In this document: in pieces, positions 42,243 through 51,458 of the stretch
Position numbering within the stretch: the first letter of the stretch is position 1
How the letters are laid out: each line of letters starts with the position of its first letter
Assembly: GCF_000482705.1 (NCBI RefSeq)
Contig: NZ_KI519474.1
Location: forward strand, 186,001-250,000
Direction of reading: 5' to 3'
Source: Glycomyces arizonensis DSM 44726
GTDB lineage: Bacteria; Actinomycetota; Actinomycetes; Mycobacteriales; Micromonosporaceae
Length of the DNA stretch: 64,000 nucleotides
Notes under the pieces: model-generated
What the model was told of the DNA's origin: nothing
The model's database searches: none
Seen by the model: only the letters and a program-made list of their open reading frames with translations
Translations under genes and position numbers: made by a program

Positions 42243-44819
42243 ATGCTGTCGCACCGATCCAGACCCCTGCCCCGAACACGCCTCTCCAAACCCCGCATGC
42301 GAACCCTCCTGGCGGCCGCCGCGCTCGCCCTCGGGGCCGCCTGCACGCCCGCGCACGCCGCGGGCAGCGCCTACGAAGCCGAGGACGCCGCTCTGAGCGG
42401 CGGCGCAGTCGTCGAGACCGAGCACGCCGGGTACACCGGCTCCGGTTACGTCGGCGGCTTCACCGACGCGAACAAGGGCAGTGCCGCCGTGGCCTTCGAC
42501 GTCGCGGTCTCGGCCTCCGGCACGCACGACCTCGAAGTGCGCTACGCCAACGGCACCGGCGTCGACATGACCCTCTCGCTCTATGTGGACGGATCGCGGA
42601 CCCGGCTCGTGCTTCCCTCGCCGGGCGGCTGGGACGCCTGGGGCACCGTCACCGCGCCGGTCGACCTCGACGCCGGGTCCAACGACGTCGCGCTCCGCTT
42701 CGACGCAGCCGACTCCGGCAACGTCAACCTCGACAGCCTCACCGTCACTGCCGTCGCCGACGACGACCCGCCGGCGGCGGTCCAGATCCCCGGCGGCACC
42801 GAAGCCGAGGACGCCGCTCTGAGCGGCGGTGCGCGCGTCGAGACCGAGCACGCGGGATACTCCGGCACCGGCTACGTCGGCGGCTTCACCGACGCCAACA
42901 AGGGCAGCGCCGCCGTCGCGTTCGCGCTCGACGCTCCCGCGGCGGGGGAGTACGCCGCCGAACTGCGCTACGCCAACGGGACCGGCGCGAACATGACGCT
43001 CTCGCTCTACGTCGGCGGCGCCAGGACCGGGCAGCTCACGCTGCCGCCCACCGGCGGCTGGGCGTCCTGGGGCACCGTGGACACCACCGCGGACCTCACT
43101 GCCGGAGTGAACGATGTCGCCTTCCGCTTCGACACCGCGGATTCAGGCAACGTCAACCTCGACAACCTCACCGTCGAAGCCACCGACGACGACCCCGGCA
43201 CCGACCCCGGCGAGCCCGGCGGCGACGGCGCCGACCTGCCGTACACCGAGTACGAAGCCGAGGACGCCGCCACCAACGCCACCGTGCTCGGCCCCGACCG
43301 CACCTACCGCACCGTCGCCTCCGAGGCCTCCGGCCGCCAGGCCGTCCGCCTCGACCGGACCGGCGAGTACGTCGAGTTCACGCTCACCGAACCGGCGAAC
43401 GCCCTGGTGCTGCGCTACTCCATCCCCGACTCGGCCGACGGGACCGGCCTGAACGCGCCGATCGACGTGTACGCCGACGGCGCCAAGCTCACCGACCTCG
43501 AACTGACCAGCGCCTACAGCTGGGTCTACGGCCAGTACCCGTTCCCCAACGACCCGGCCCAGGGCCTGGCGCACCGGTTCTTCGACGAGACACGAGCCCG
43601 GTTCGACACGCTCCCGGCCGGGACGGTCCTGCGCTTCGAGAAGGACGCCGCCTCCACCGGCGCCCACTACGACATCGACCTGATCGACACCGAGCAGGTC
43701 GGATCGCCGCTACCGAAACCGGCGGGCCTGGTGGACATCACCGACCACGGCGCCGTCCCCGGCGACGGGGCCGACGACACCGCCGCGATCCGCTCGGCCG
43801 TCGCGGCCGCCCAGTCGGCCGGGACCGGCGTCTGGATCGGCAAGGGCCGCTTCACGATCACCGAGCGCATCCAGGTGAACGGCATCGACGTCCGCGGCGC
43901 CGGGCCCTGGTACTCGGTCCTCGAAGGGACGGACGGGCGCGGCGGCATCGAGCCGACCGGCGGCGCCGTCACCATCGCCGACCTCATGATCGACGGCGAC
44001 GTCACCTATCGCGACCCGGACGGCCAGATCACCACCGACACCGCCATCGAAGGGGTCTTCGGCCCCGGCTCGACCGTGGCGAACGTGTGGATCGAGCACG
44101 CCAAGGTCGGCATGTGGATCCACAACGGCACCGACGGCCTGACCGTCACCGGCGTGCGCGTCCGCGACACCTTCGCCGACGGCATCCACCTCAACGGCGG
44201 CACCCGCGACACCGTCGTCGAGCAGAGCCACGTGCGCGGCACCGGCGACGACGCCCTCGCCATGTGGTCCAACGGCACCGCCGTCGCGAACTCCTCGTTC
44301 CGGGACAACACCGTGCAGACGCCGAACCTCGCCAACGGCATCGCGATCTACGGCGGCGAGAACAACAGCGCCGTCGGGAACCTGATCGCCGACACCGTGA
44401 CCGCCTCGGCGGGCATCGCCGTCAGCACGCGGTTCAACCCGGTGCCGTTCAGCGGCGAGACCCTCATCGAAGGGAACACCCTCGTGCGCACCGGCGGCCT
44501 GGAGCCGAACTGGAACAGTCAATTCGGCGCTTTGTGGATCTACGCTGACACCTCGGACATCACCGCGCCGGTCACCGTGCGGGACATGGTCATCCGCGAC
44601 TCCACATACGCGGGTGTGTTGATGAGCTGGCAGCGCCAGATCACGAACGTGACGTTCGAGGACGTCGTCATCGACGGCACCGGCACCTGGGGCATCGAGA
44701 TCCAGGCGAGCGGTTCGGCCTCGTTCACGAACGTGGACGTCACCGGGGCCGCCTCGGGCGGCCTGAGCGCCGCCGCCGGTTTCAACGTCGTCCGCGGTGA
44801 GGGCAACTCCGGATTCTGA
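42243..44819 (+). CDS. Secreted GH87-type alpha-1,3-glucanase with carbohydrate-binding modules
   Basis: 858 residues: a signal peptide (~1-40, ending TPAHA), two tandem CBM35/6-like modules that are near copies of each other (~42-175 and ~186-315; YEAEDAALSGGAVVETEHAGY and again), a third sandwich domain (~335-480), and a right-handed beta-helix (~490-858). DGIHLNGGTRDTVVEQSHVRGTGDDALAMWS (~650-680) is the GH87 core, with the paired Asp of the catalytic site. GH87 enzymes cut alpha-1,3-glucan or nigeran outside the cell; the products would enter by the adjacent importer and be split by the GH13 enzyme. Confidence 0.85.
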   Translation: MLSHRSRPLPRTRLSKPRMRTLLAAAALALGAACTPAHAAGSAYEAEDAALSGGAVVETEHAGYTGSGYVGGFTDANKGSAAVAFDVAVSASGTHDLEVRYANGTGVDMTLSLYVDGSRTRLVLPSPGGWDAWGTVTAPVDLDAGSNDVALRFDAADSGNVNLDSLTVTAVADDDPPAAVQIPGGTEAEDAALSGGARVETEHAGYSGTGYVGGFTDANKGSAAVAFALDAPAAGEYAAELRYANGTGANMTLSLYVGGARTGQLTLPPTGGWASWGTVDTTADLTAGVNDVAFRFDTADSGNVNLDNLTVEATDDDPGTDPGEPGGDGADLPYTEYEAEDAATNATVLGPDRTYRTVASEASGRQAVRLDRTGEYVEFTLTEPANALVLRYSIPDSADGTGLNAPIDVYADGAKLTDLELTSAYSWVYGQYPFPNDPAQGLAHRFFDETRARFDTLPAGTVLRFEKDAASTGAHYDIDLIDTEQVGSPLPKPAGLVDITDHGAVPGDGADDTAAIRSAVAAAQSAGTGVWIGKGRFTITERIQVNGIDVRGAGPWYSVLEGTDGRGGIEPTGGAVTIADLMIDGDVTYRDPDGQITTDTAIEGVFGPGSTVANVWIEHAKVGMWIHNGTDGLTVTGVRVRDTFADGIHLNGGTRDTVVEQSHVRGTGDDALAMWSNGTAVANSSFRDNTVQTPNLANGIAIYGGENNSAVGNLIADTVTASAGIAVSTRFNPVPFSGETLIEGNTLVRTGGLEPNWNSQFGALWIYADTSDITAPVTVRDMVIRDSTYAGVLMSWQRQITNVTFEDVVIDGTGTWGIEIQASGSASFTNVDVTGAASGGLSAAAGFNVVRGEGNSGF

Positions 44820-44831
44820 CGCGAATCCCCC

Positions 44832-44861
44832 GGCGGGGACGGCCTCGGGGCCGTTCCCGCC
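44832..44861. terminator. Bidirectional terminator between GH87 gene and regX3
   Basis: 13-bp stem GGCGGGGACGGCC / GGCCGTTCCCGCC (one G-T pair) with a TCGG loop, filling most of the gap between two convergent genes. Confidence 0.75.
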
Positions 44862-45548
44862 TTACGCGTGCGGGTCGAACTTGTAGCCCAGTCCCCGGAC
44901 CGTCACCAGGTGCCGCGGCTTGCCCGGCTCCGGCTCGATCTTGGAGCGCAGGCGCTTGACGTGCACGTCGAGCGTCTTGGTGTCGCCGACGTAGTTCGCG
45001 CCCCACACCCGGTCGATGAGCTGGCCGCGGGTGAGCACGCGCCCGGCGTTGCGCAGCAGCATCTCCAAGAGCTCGAACTCCTTGAGCGGCAGCTGGACGT
45101 CCGAGCCGCCGACCGAGACGGTGTGGCGGTCGACGTCCATGCGCACCGGCCCGGCCTCCAGGACCGTGACGATCGGGTCGTCGGGCTCGGCCGAGCGGCG
45201 CAGCACCGCCCTGATCCTGGCCACCAGTTCCCTCGACGAGTACGGCTTGGTGATGTAGTCGTCGGCGCCCAGCTCCAGGCCCACCACCTTGTCGACCTCG
45301 GAGTCGCGGGCGGTGACCATGATGATCGGGACGTTCGAGTTCGCCCGCAGCTCGCGGCACACCTCGGTGCCGGACTTCTCGGGCAGCATGAGGTCGAGGA
45401 GGACCACGTCGGCGCCGGTGCGCTCGTACTCCTTGATGGCGGCGTCGCCGTCCCCGGCCACGGACACCTCGAAGCCCTCCTTGCGGAGCATGTACGACAG
45501 GGCGTCGGAGAACGATTCCTCGTCTTCGACTACGAGCACTCGCGTCAC
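44862..45548 (-). CDS. regX3: Response regulator RegX3
   Basis: 228 residues. Receiver domain with acidic pocket VVEDEES, phospho-acceptor Asp in LLDLMLPE (~52), TARDS and the Lys in ITKPYSS; C-terminal OmpR-type winged helix ending VRGLGYKFDPHA. In mycobacteria and streptomycetes (PhoP) this regulator controls phosphate starvation genes. It lies 16 bases downstream of senX3. Confidence 0.93.
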   Translation of the reverse strand: MTRVLVVEDEESFSDALSYMLRKEGFEVSVAGDGDAAIKEYERTGADVVLLDLMLPEKSGTEVCRELRANSNVPIIMVTARDSEVDKVVGLELGADDYITKPYSSRELVARIRAVLRRSAEPDDPIVTVLEAGPVRMDVDRHTVSVGGSDVQLPLKEFELLEMLLRNAGRVLTRGQLIDRVWGANYVGDTKTLDVHVKRLRSKIEPEPGKPRHLVTVRGLGYKFDPHA

Positions 45549-45564
45549 GGGTCAACCTTCCCTA

Positions 45565-46800
45565 TCAAGCATCGGCGGCTCTGTCGATTGCAGCCGAGTT
45601 CGGTGCCCCTGCGTCGGCCGGAAGGGAACGCGCAGGCAACATCAAGGTAAACATTGAACCAGATTCGGGCATACTGGACACTTCGACACGTCCACCATGA
45701 TTCACCGCGACGTGCTTCACAATGGCCAATCCCAGACCGGTGCCCCCCGTGGCCCGCGACCGCGCCGCGTCCACCCGGTAGAACCGCTCGAAGATCCGGT
45801 CCAGTTCCTCTGGGGGGATGCCGATCCCCTCGTCGCGGACCCCGACGCGGACGGTCCGCGATTCGGCCGCCGGACCGGCCGGGCCGTCCAGCGACGTGGT
45901 CACCGCGACCGTGGTGCGCTCAGGTGAATACGCGATGGCGTTGTCGACGAGGTTCTTCACCGCCGTCACCAACTGCGACTCGTTCCCGAGCACCTCCAGC
46001 CCCGAGACGCCGTCCACCTTGAGGGTGACGTCCTTCTTCTCGGCGCCGATCCTCGTCTGGTCGAGCGCCTCGGCCACGATCCGGTCGACCGACACCGGCT
46101 CGGGGTCGGGCAGCTTCTCGGCGCCCTGGAGGCGCGAGAGTTCGAGCAGGTCGGTGACGAGATGGTTCATGCGCGCCGACTCGGCCTGGATGCGGTCGGC
46201 GAAACGGGCCGCGGCGTCGGGGTCCTCGGCGGCGTCCTTGAGCGCCTCGGCGAGGATCTGCATCGCCCCGACCGGGGTCTTGAGCTCGTGGCTGATGTTC
46301 GCCACGAAGTCGCGCCGCACCCGCTCGACGCGGTGCAGCTCGGAGATGTCCTGGAGCTCGATGACGGCCACGCCCTCGGCCAGCGGGGTGATGCGCGCGC
46401 GCACCGCCGACGGCTCGCCCACGGCCGGCGAGGGCACGTCCAGCTCGGCGTCGCGGAACCGGCCCGAGCGCCTGGCCTGCGCCAGGAGCGCCCGCAGCGT
46501 CAGCGAGACGATCTCGACGTCGTCGACGAGCCCGAGCGCGCGGGCGGCGGTGTTGGCGTACAGGACCCGGTTCGCCTCGTCGACCAGGCACACGCCGGTG
46601 CGCATGAGGTCGATCGCGGCCGCCCACGGGCGGCGGTCCTCGGGGACGGCGGCGCGCGGGGGCGGCGCCTTGCGGACCCTGGCCAGCGCCAGAGCGGCCG
46701 AGGCGGCCCCGAAGGCGGCCCCGGCCACCAGCCCCGCGAGCGCGCGCCCGGTGCTCCGGCGCAGTTTCGAGCGAGAGGGGTTCGAATCGTTATGCGGCAC
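45565..46800 (-). CDS. senX3: Sensor histidine kinase SenX3
   Basis: 411 residues: one N-terminal membrane helix (~18-42), a PAS-like domain (~60-160), HisKA with SHELKTPVGAMQ (His ~170), and HATPase with NLVDNAIAYS, DEGIGIPPEEL and GTGLGLAIVKHV. Together with RegX3 it senses phosphate limitation, usually through PhoU and the Pst transporter; neither is in the window. It has its own promoter, since a terminator lies between it and gpm. Confidence 0.93.
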   Translation of the reverse strand: MPHNDSNPSRSKLRRSTGRALAGLVAGAAFGAASAALALARVRKAPPPRAAVPEDRRPWAAAIDLMRTGVCLVDEANRVLYANTAARALGLVDDVEIVSLTLRALLAQARRSGRFRDAELDVPSPAVGEPSAVRARITPLAEGVAVIELQDISELHRVERVRRDFVANISHELKTPVGAMQILAEALKDAAEDPDAAARFADRIQAESARMNHLVTDLLELSRLQGAEKLPDPEPVSVDRIVAEALDQTRIGAEKKDVTLKVDGVSGLEVLGNESQLVTAVKNLVDNAIAYSPERTTVAVTTSLDGPAGPAAESRTVRVGVRDEGIGIPPEELDRIFERFYRVDAARSRATGGTGLGLAIVKHVAVNHGGRVEVSSMPESGSMFTLMLPARSLPADAGAPNSAAIDRAADA

Positions 46801-46819
46801 GATTCCAGCCTAAGCGGCG

Positions 46820-46848
46820 AACGGCCCGGCGTCGAGCGCCGGGCCGTT
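46820..46848 (-). terminator. Terminator after gpm
   Basis: 12-bp perfect stem AACGGCCCGGCG / CGCCGGGCCGTT with a TCGAG loop, 44 bases past the gpm stop codon. Confidence 0.75.
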
Positions 46849-46892
46849 ATGCGGTCACCCTCCGTTAACCACGCACGGAGGCCACGTGACCG

Positions 46893-47645
46893 TTACTTCT
46901 TCCCCTGCGCCGCGACGGCCGCGGCGGCCTCGACGGCGGACTCGGGGTCGAGGTACTGACCGCCCGCGACGGTCGGCTTGAAGGTCTGCTCGTCGAGGTC
47001 GTAGCGCAGCGGCATCCCGGTGGGGATGTTCAGGCCCACGATGTCCTCGTCGGAGACCCCGTCGAGGTGCTTCACGAGCGCCCGCAGCGAGTTGCCGTGC
47101 GCGGCCACGAGCACGGTCTTCCCGGCGTTGAGGTCCGGCACGATCCCGTCGTACCAGTAGGGGAGCATCCGCTCCAGGACGTCCTTGAGGCACTCGGTCT
47201 CGGGGCGCAGCTCCGGCGGGAGCTCGGCATAGCGCGGGTCGGCGGCCTGCGAGAACTCGGAGTCGACGTCGATGCGCGGCGGCGGGGTGTCGTAGGAGCG
47301 GCGCCAGGTCATGAACTGCTCCTCGCCGAACTCGTCGCGGACCTGGGCCTTGTTCTTGCCCTGGAGCGCGCCGTAGTGGCGCTCGTTGAGCCGCCAGGAC
47401 CGCTTGACCGGGATCCAGGAGCGGGCGGCCTCGTTCAGCGCCAGCTCGGCGGTGTTGATGGCGCGGCGCAGCAGCGAGGTGTGGACGACGTCGGGCAGCA
47501 GGTCGGCCTCGGCCAGCAGCCGCCCGCCGCGGCGGGCCTCGTCCTCGCCGGTGGCCGAGAGCTTGGCGTCGACCCAGCCGGTGAACAGGTTCTTGGCGTT
47601 CCATTCGCTTTCGCCGTGGCGAAGCAGCACGAGAGTAGCGGTCAT
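46893..47645 (-). CDS. gpmA: 2,3-bisphosphoglycerate-dependent phosphoglycerate mutase
   Basis: 250 residues from ATG 47645; the 17-residue upstream extension is rejected. [20 protein letters not shown] carries the phospho-histidine RHG motif, with [25 protein letters not shown] and the second His in [10 protein letters not shown]. It interconverts 3- and 2-phosphoglycerate in glycolysis. Its place just upstream of senX3-regX3 is conserved in mycobacteria. Confidence 0.95.
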   Translation of the reverse strand: MTATLVLLRHGESEWNAKNLFTGWVDAKLSATGEDEARRGGRLLAEADLLPDVVHTSLLRRAINTAELALNEAARSWIPVKRSWRLNERHYGALQGKNKAQVRDEFGEEQFMTWRRSYDTPPPRIDVDSEFSQAADPRYAELPPELRPETECLKDVLERMLPYWYDGIVPDLNAGKTVLVAAHGNSLRALVKHLDGVSDEDIVGLNIPTGMPLRYDLDEQTFKPTVAGGQYLDPESAVEAAAAVAAQGKK

Positions 47646-47730
47646 GCCCCCTATCCTGCCGCCCGGCCGCAGGCAGCGCCGTAGCCTCGCCCACACGATG
47701 TGGCCGACGTCGCTGTGTTCGGCGGGACGT

Positions 47731-48081
47731 TCAGGTGAACCCGTCGAAGGGCAGCACCTTGCCGGGATCGATCCAGCCGTTGACCGATGCCAGGACGATC
47801 AGCTGCTGGTTGGTCTCGACCTCGTACTCCTCGCGCAGGACCTGGAGGCGGTGGCGCAGGTGCTTGGCCGAGAAGCCGAGCCATTCGGCGGCGGTCTCCC
47901 GATCGGGCGCGGCGATCACACAGCTCAGGAGTTCGGTGTCCTCGGGTGAAGGGGTGTTCAGGTCAGATGAGGGCGGGGGTTTCTCTCTCTCTCTTCGCGG
48001 GGGCGTTGTCCTGGGGCTCCTCCAACCTGCATCGTAACAGTGCATGTGCAGACAGTGTGTCCACGAAGTGGAGTCGTGCAT
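47731..48081 (-). CDS. Small LuxR-type helix-turn-helix protein
   Basis: 116 residues from ATG 48081 (ATG 48045 possible). The C-terminal ~65 residues, [35 protein letters not shown]...[14 protein letters not shown], have the spacing of a GerE/LuxR HTH. The first ~45 residues are Pro/Arg-rich and may be outside the true gene. No sensor domain, so it may be a stand-alone DNA-binding protein. Divergent from the secreted peptide gene at 48248. Confidence 0.6.
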   Translation of the reverse strand: MHDSTSWTHCLHMHCYDAGWRSPRTTPPRREREKPPPSSDLNTPSPEDTELLSCVIAAPDRETAAEWLGFSAKHLRHRLQVLREEYEVETNQQLIVLASVNGWIDPGKVLPFDGFT

Positions 48082-48247
48082 GGCATCCGTGAGAGGGGGG
48101 TGCAGTGGGTGCTCCGGTTCGATTCCGCACCAAGGGTCTTGTGGCGCACGGTGACCGACGTTAGGTTGTGGAAGTCGGGACGTGCGGTCGGAGGCTCCAA
48201 CCTCGCCGACCGCACGCCATAACAGACCGCATCAGGAAGGAGATCCT

Positions 48248-48613
48248 ATGATCAGCGGTCTCAAACGAATTCTAGCCCGCGTCTCGGTGGCTGCGGCAGC
48301 CTTCGTGCTCGCGGTGGGCGGAACGCTCGCCGTGGCCGCGCCGGCCCAAGCCGACTCGACCTCTTATACCATGGAGTGCGGTCTGACGTGGACTGCCCAA
48401 CTGGACGAATGGGAGTACGCCTGGACCGACAAGGACCTTTCGGATATGGGGTCCTGCAACAGCGACTGGGCATGGCTCAAGCCGTATAACGCCGGTTTCG
48501 GCTACCTCTTGACGGTCGGGAATTACAACAAGGTGTATTACGAGAACGACCTCATCATAGAGTCCAAGCACTCGGGATGCCAATCCGGTTGCCACTGGGA
48601 GACTCTCGGATAG
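48248..48613 (+). CDS. Small secreted Cys-containing protein
   Basis: 121 residues; AGGAAGGAGATCCT gives a strong ribosome site for ATG 48248. A signal peptide (~1-36, AAPAQA) releases an ~85-residue mature protein with four Cys (TMECGL, MGSCNS, SGCQSGCHW) and many Trp/Tyr (DEWEYAWTDKDL, YNKVYYENDL). The type recalls secreted bacteriocin-like or signalling peptides, but it lacks the lactococcin-972 pattern. Two lipoproteins and an ABC/membrane-fusion system follow on the same strand, so it may be their cargo or target. Confidence 0.75.
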   Translation: MISGLKRILARVSVAAAAFVLAVGGTLAVAAPAQADSTSYTMECGLTWTAQLDEWEYAWTDKDLSDMGSCNSDWAWLKPYNAGFGYLLTVGNYNKVYYENDLIIESKHSGCQSGCHWETLG

Positions 48614-48628
48614 AAGAAGGACAGCGAT

Positions 48629-49201
48629 TTGAGTCCAGCACGTCTGGCGACACTGTTGGGCTTGGTCTTGGTGGGAGGTTGTTCAGCGCAACCTTCCACC
48701 TTCCAAGTGCTCAGCGAAGCCGAGCAGCAGGAAGCTGAAACGATGCGTGTGAACGCAGAAGAAGGCGGTCTCACCGCCGGGGAAATGGAGTCACTCACAG
48801 ATGCGGCCGTGGACTGCATGAAAGACAGCGGGCTCCAAGCCTGGAATTACGGCATCGATCCGGTGAACCACACCAGAGCCGTCTACTCGTTCGATTTGCC
48901 CGTCGATGGGTCGGTGACCGAAGAGGAGATGTTCCAGATCGAAGAGGTATGCGTCGCTGCATACCTGGCCGACCTGCCTGAACGTTTCGTGAACGAGACC
49001 GAGCCGTACATGGCCGAGGACCTGCTAGGGTTCTCGGTTGACTGCCTTGAATCCCAGGGTTATCAGATCGATGAGGGCACCATCGCGATGTTCCAGTTGG
49101 TCCAGGCCGCGCCGAAAGGCGAGGAGGACGTTGTCGTAGATTGCGTGTCTGATGGGCTTTTGGAGCTCTACCCGGACCGACCGCCGAATGTCAGGTGGTG
49201 A
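48629..49201 (+). CDS. Predicted lipoprotein 1 of the MacAB-like operon
   Basis: 190 residues from TTG 48629 (AGAAGGAC upstream), 15 bases after the secreted-protein gene. Lipobox VGGC at Cys ~18. The mature part has four further Cys in pairs (AAVDCMKDSG, EEVCVAAYL, SVDCLESQG, VVDCVSDG). No family recognised; similar Cys placement in the next gene suggests a distant relation. Its end overlaps the next start. Confidence 0.75.
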   Translation: MSPARLATLLGLVLVGGCSAQPSTFQVLSEAEQQEAETMRVNAEEGGLTAGEMESLTDAAVDCMKDSGLQAWNYGIDPVNHTRAVYSFDLPVDGSVTEEEMFQIEEVCVAAYLADLPERFVNETEPYMAEDLLGFSVDCLESQGYQIDEGTIAMFQLVQAAPKGEEDVVVDCVSDGLLELYPDRPPNVRW

Positions 49202-50178
49202 CCATGTGGCGAAGAGGCATTGGTCTGGCGATTGTTGCGGTGTTGGCGACCGCGGGATGCTTTTCGGAAGGCTCCGACCTGACTGAGGCCGACATCGAGC
49301 GTTATATGCAGGCTTCGGCTGAGAATTCGGCTCTGCGATGGCAGGTCGACTACAGTGTGAAGCGAATCGCTCTGCTGTGCATGGAGCAAGCAGGCTTCGA
49401 TGCAGTCGGTGAGGGTTACGAAGAGACGTTCGTTCCATCCGAGCCGATGTTCCAGGACAAGCGGTCGCGAAGAGCCAGCCGCGGGCTCTCGATCACCCCC
49501 GATCCTGAAGCGGGCTATATGGTCGAATTCAGGTCCTGGGAGCTTGAATCGAACGGACGCGACATATCGGGTTTCGACAGGCTTCCCGAGTCGGAACGGA
49601 ACCGATGGTACGAGGCATGGTTCGGGCCGTACATGGACGGACCTGAGAGCTCGACGGTCGTCACCCTCGACAACGGGCAGACGGCGACCTGGCCGAAATA
49701 CGGATGCCAGGGAGAGGCGTACACGGCACTGTTCGGTGAGGACGGGTACGCCTCCTACATCCAGGAGGCCATCCACGCGCAGGGCGGACTGACCGAGGGC
49801 TGGGAGTCTGAGGAAGAAGTGGTCCAGGCCCGATACGACTGGACCGTATGCATGGCCGAAGCCGGTTACGAGGGAGACTTCGAGTCTCCCGACGAGCTTC
49901 GCCGAACAATGGACGCGGTGGTGTCCGAAGCGGTCGAGTCTGCGATCGACTCACCGCAGGTCAGCGACTACGAGGCAGCCGAGCTGGCGATGGCGGAGAC
50001 GGACATCGCCTGCCAGGATCAGACCGACGTCGTCGACATCGAATTCGATGTCTACTCTCGCCAACTCGTGGAAATCCTGTACGAACACGAGGAGCAGGTG
50101 TTCGCCTTTGCTGAAACCGCCGAGGAGCTGCTTGTGAGAGCCCAGGAGATCCTGGAGTCGGGGCAGATTCCCTCGTGA
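49195..50178 (+). CDS. Predicted lipoprotein 2 of the MacAB-like operon
   Basis: 327 residues from GTG 49195 (ATG 49204 is equally possible). Signal with lipobox TAGC at Cys ~22, then a soluble, acidic, helical domain with Cys at LCMEQAG, YGCQGEA, VCMAEAGY and IACQDQ. Motifs such as C-M-E-Q-A-G-F/Y and C-M-A-E-A-G-Y repeat, as in a family of actinobacterial lipoproteins found beside ABC exporters. Overlaps the fusion-protein gene by 4 bases, so clearly in one operon. Confidence 0.75.
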   Translation: MVTMWRRGIGLAIVAVLATAGCFSEGSDLTEADIERYMQASAENSALRWQVDYSVKRIALLCMEQAGFDAVGEGYEETFVPSEPMFQDKRSRRASRGLSITPDPEAGYMVEFRSWELESNGRDISGFDRLPESERNRWYEAWFGPYMDGPESSTVVTLDNGQTATWPKYGCQGEAYTALFGEDGYASYIQEAIHAQGGLTEGWESEEEVVQARYDWTVCMAEAGYEGDFESPDELRRTMDAVVSEAVESAIDSPQVSDYEAAELAMAETDIACQDQTDVVDIEFDVYSRQLVEILYEHEEQVFAFAETAEELLVRAQEILESGQIPS

Positions 50179-51458
50179 CGGAATCCGGATCCGCTGACAA
50201 CGCCGCACAGAAGAAGCGCCTCACCGCAAGCCACGTTATCAACGGGATACTCGCCATCGCGCTTCTCGGCGCGACGGCGACGGCGTGGTATTTCGCGGCG
50301 CAGGCGCGAACTCCTGCTCAGCGTGCGGAGGAGACCGCCGAACCCGCGGACTCGGTGATCACGGTGCAGGTCGAGCAGGGGCAGCTGTCGGACCTGATGG
50401 AGTTCGAAGCGGTCTTGGATCGCGTCGGCGGCTACGAGGTTCCCGCGCCGGCCTCGATCGAGGGGGCCGACATCGCGTTGACCTCTGATATTCCGCTCGA
50501 AACCGGTGACGAGGTGAAGACCGCCACGGTGCTGCTGGAGGTCTCGGGTCGGCCGATGATCGCCCTGCCCGGCGAGGTGCCGGCCTATCGAAACCTGGTC
50601 GAGGGCGACACCGGCCCGGACGTGGAGCAACTCCAACAGGCGCTGCAAGGCCTGTACGGCACCCCTGTGACCGGTGAGTTCGACTCGCGCACTGCGGACG
50701 ACATCGAGAAGCTCTATGCGAACCTCGGCTATGAGGCGCCGACGACGTCGGAGACGACCGTGGAACCGACCGGTGAGGACGAGAGTGCCGAAGGCGCCGA
50801 TGACGGCACCGAAGCGGTCGGCGGTGCGCAGGTCCAGACGGTCGACAGAGTCATGTTCCCCGCCTCGGAGGCGGTGTTCCTGCCGCAGCTGCCGATGCAG
50901 GTCGGAAAGATTGACGCGACGCAGGGCGCCCCGGTCGAGGGCATGGTGATGACGCTGGTGTCGGGGGACTGGAAGCTTGAGGCCGAACTGTCCGAGGAGG
51001 AGGCCGCGGCGCTGTCGCAAGCCGGTGATGAGGCCGAGCTCGAGTACGGTCCAGGCCCGCTCGAAGGTATGGAGGCGTCGGTTCCCGACCTGGAGACCCG
51101 CGAGGTCGAGGCCCAAGGAGAAGAGGGGACGCTCACGGTCGAGAAGACCTTCGCGGTGTTCGCGTTCGATGCCGCCGACCTGGACGATGGTGAGGAGCTG
51201 GTGCCGGGCATCGGGCAGGAGCTCGTGCTCGTCCGCGCCCGCAGCGCAGAGGATGCGCTGATCGTGCCGCTGTCGGCGGTGTGGACGGATTCGCAGGGAC
51301 GAACCATGGTCACCGTCCTTGAAGGCGAGACCGAACGGCGGGTGGAAGTGGAGATCGCGATCCGGCATGACGGTCGCGGCGTGGTCGAGCCGGTGGGCGG
51401 CGAGCTGGCCGCCGGTGAGGAAGTCGTGGTGGCCTGGCATGACCAAACGGGCGCCTGA
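50175..51458 (+). CDS. Membrane-fusion protein with peptidoglycan-binding domain
   Basis: 427 residues from GTG 50175, overlapping the previous stop. One N-terminal membrane helix (INGILAIALLGATATAWYFAA), a barrel/lipoyl-like region, and an embedded PG_binding_1 domain (~137-172, LVEGDTGPDVEQLQQALQGLY). The C-terminal part (DALIVPLSAVWTDSQGRTMVTVL) is that of MacA/HlyD adaptors. In this one-membrane cell the peptidoglycan-binding domain would hold the complex to the wall. Partner of the permease and ATPase that follow. Confidence 0.85.
   Translation: MTESGSADNAAQKKRLTASHVINGILAIALLGATATAWYFAAQARTPAQRAEETAEPADSVITVQVEQGQLSDLMEFEAVLDRVGGYEVPAPASIEGADIALTSDIPLETGDEVKTATVLLEVSGRPMIALPGEVPAYRNLVEGDTGPDVEQLQQALQGLYGTPVTGEFDSRTADDIEKLYANLGYEAPTTSETTVEPTGEDESAEGADDGTEAVGGAQVQTVDRVMFPASEAVFLPQLPMQVGKIDATQGAPVEGMVMTLVSGDWKLEAELSEEEAAALSQAGDEAELEYGPGPLEGMEASVPDLETREVEAQGEEGTLTVEKTFAVFAFDAADLDDGEELVPGIGQELVLVRARSAEDALIVPLSAVWTDSQGRTMVTVLEGETERRVEVEIAIRHDGRGVVEPVGGELAAGEEVVVAWHDQTGA

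Noticed and set aside
48248-48613. Lactococcin-972 family bacteriocin
   Set aside because: The mature sequence lacks the family pattern, has four Cys, and the transporter is MacAB-like, not the usual DUF1430 type.
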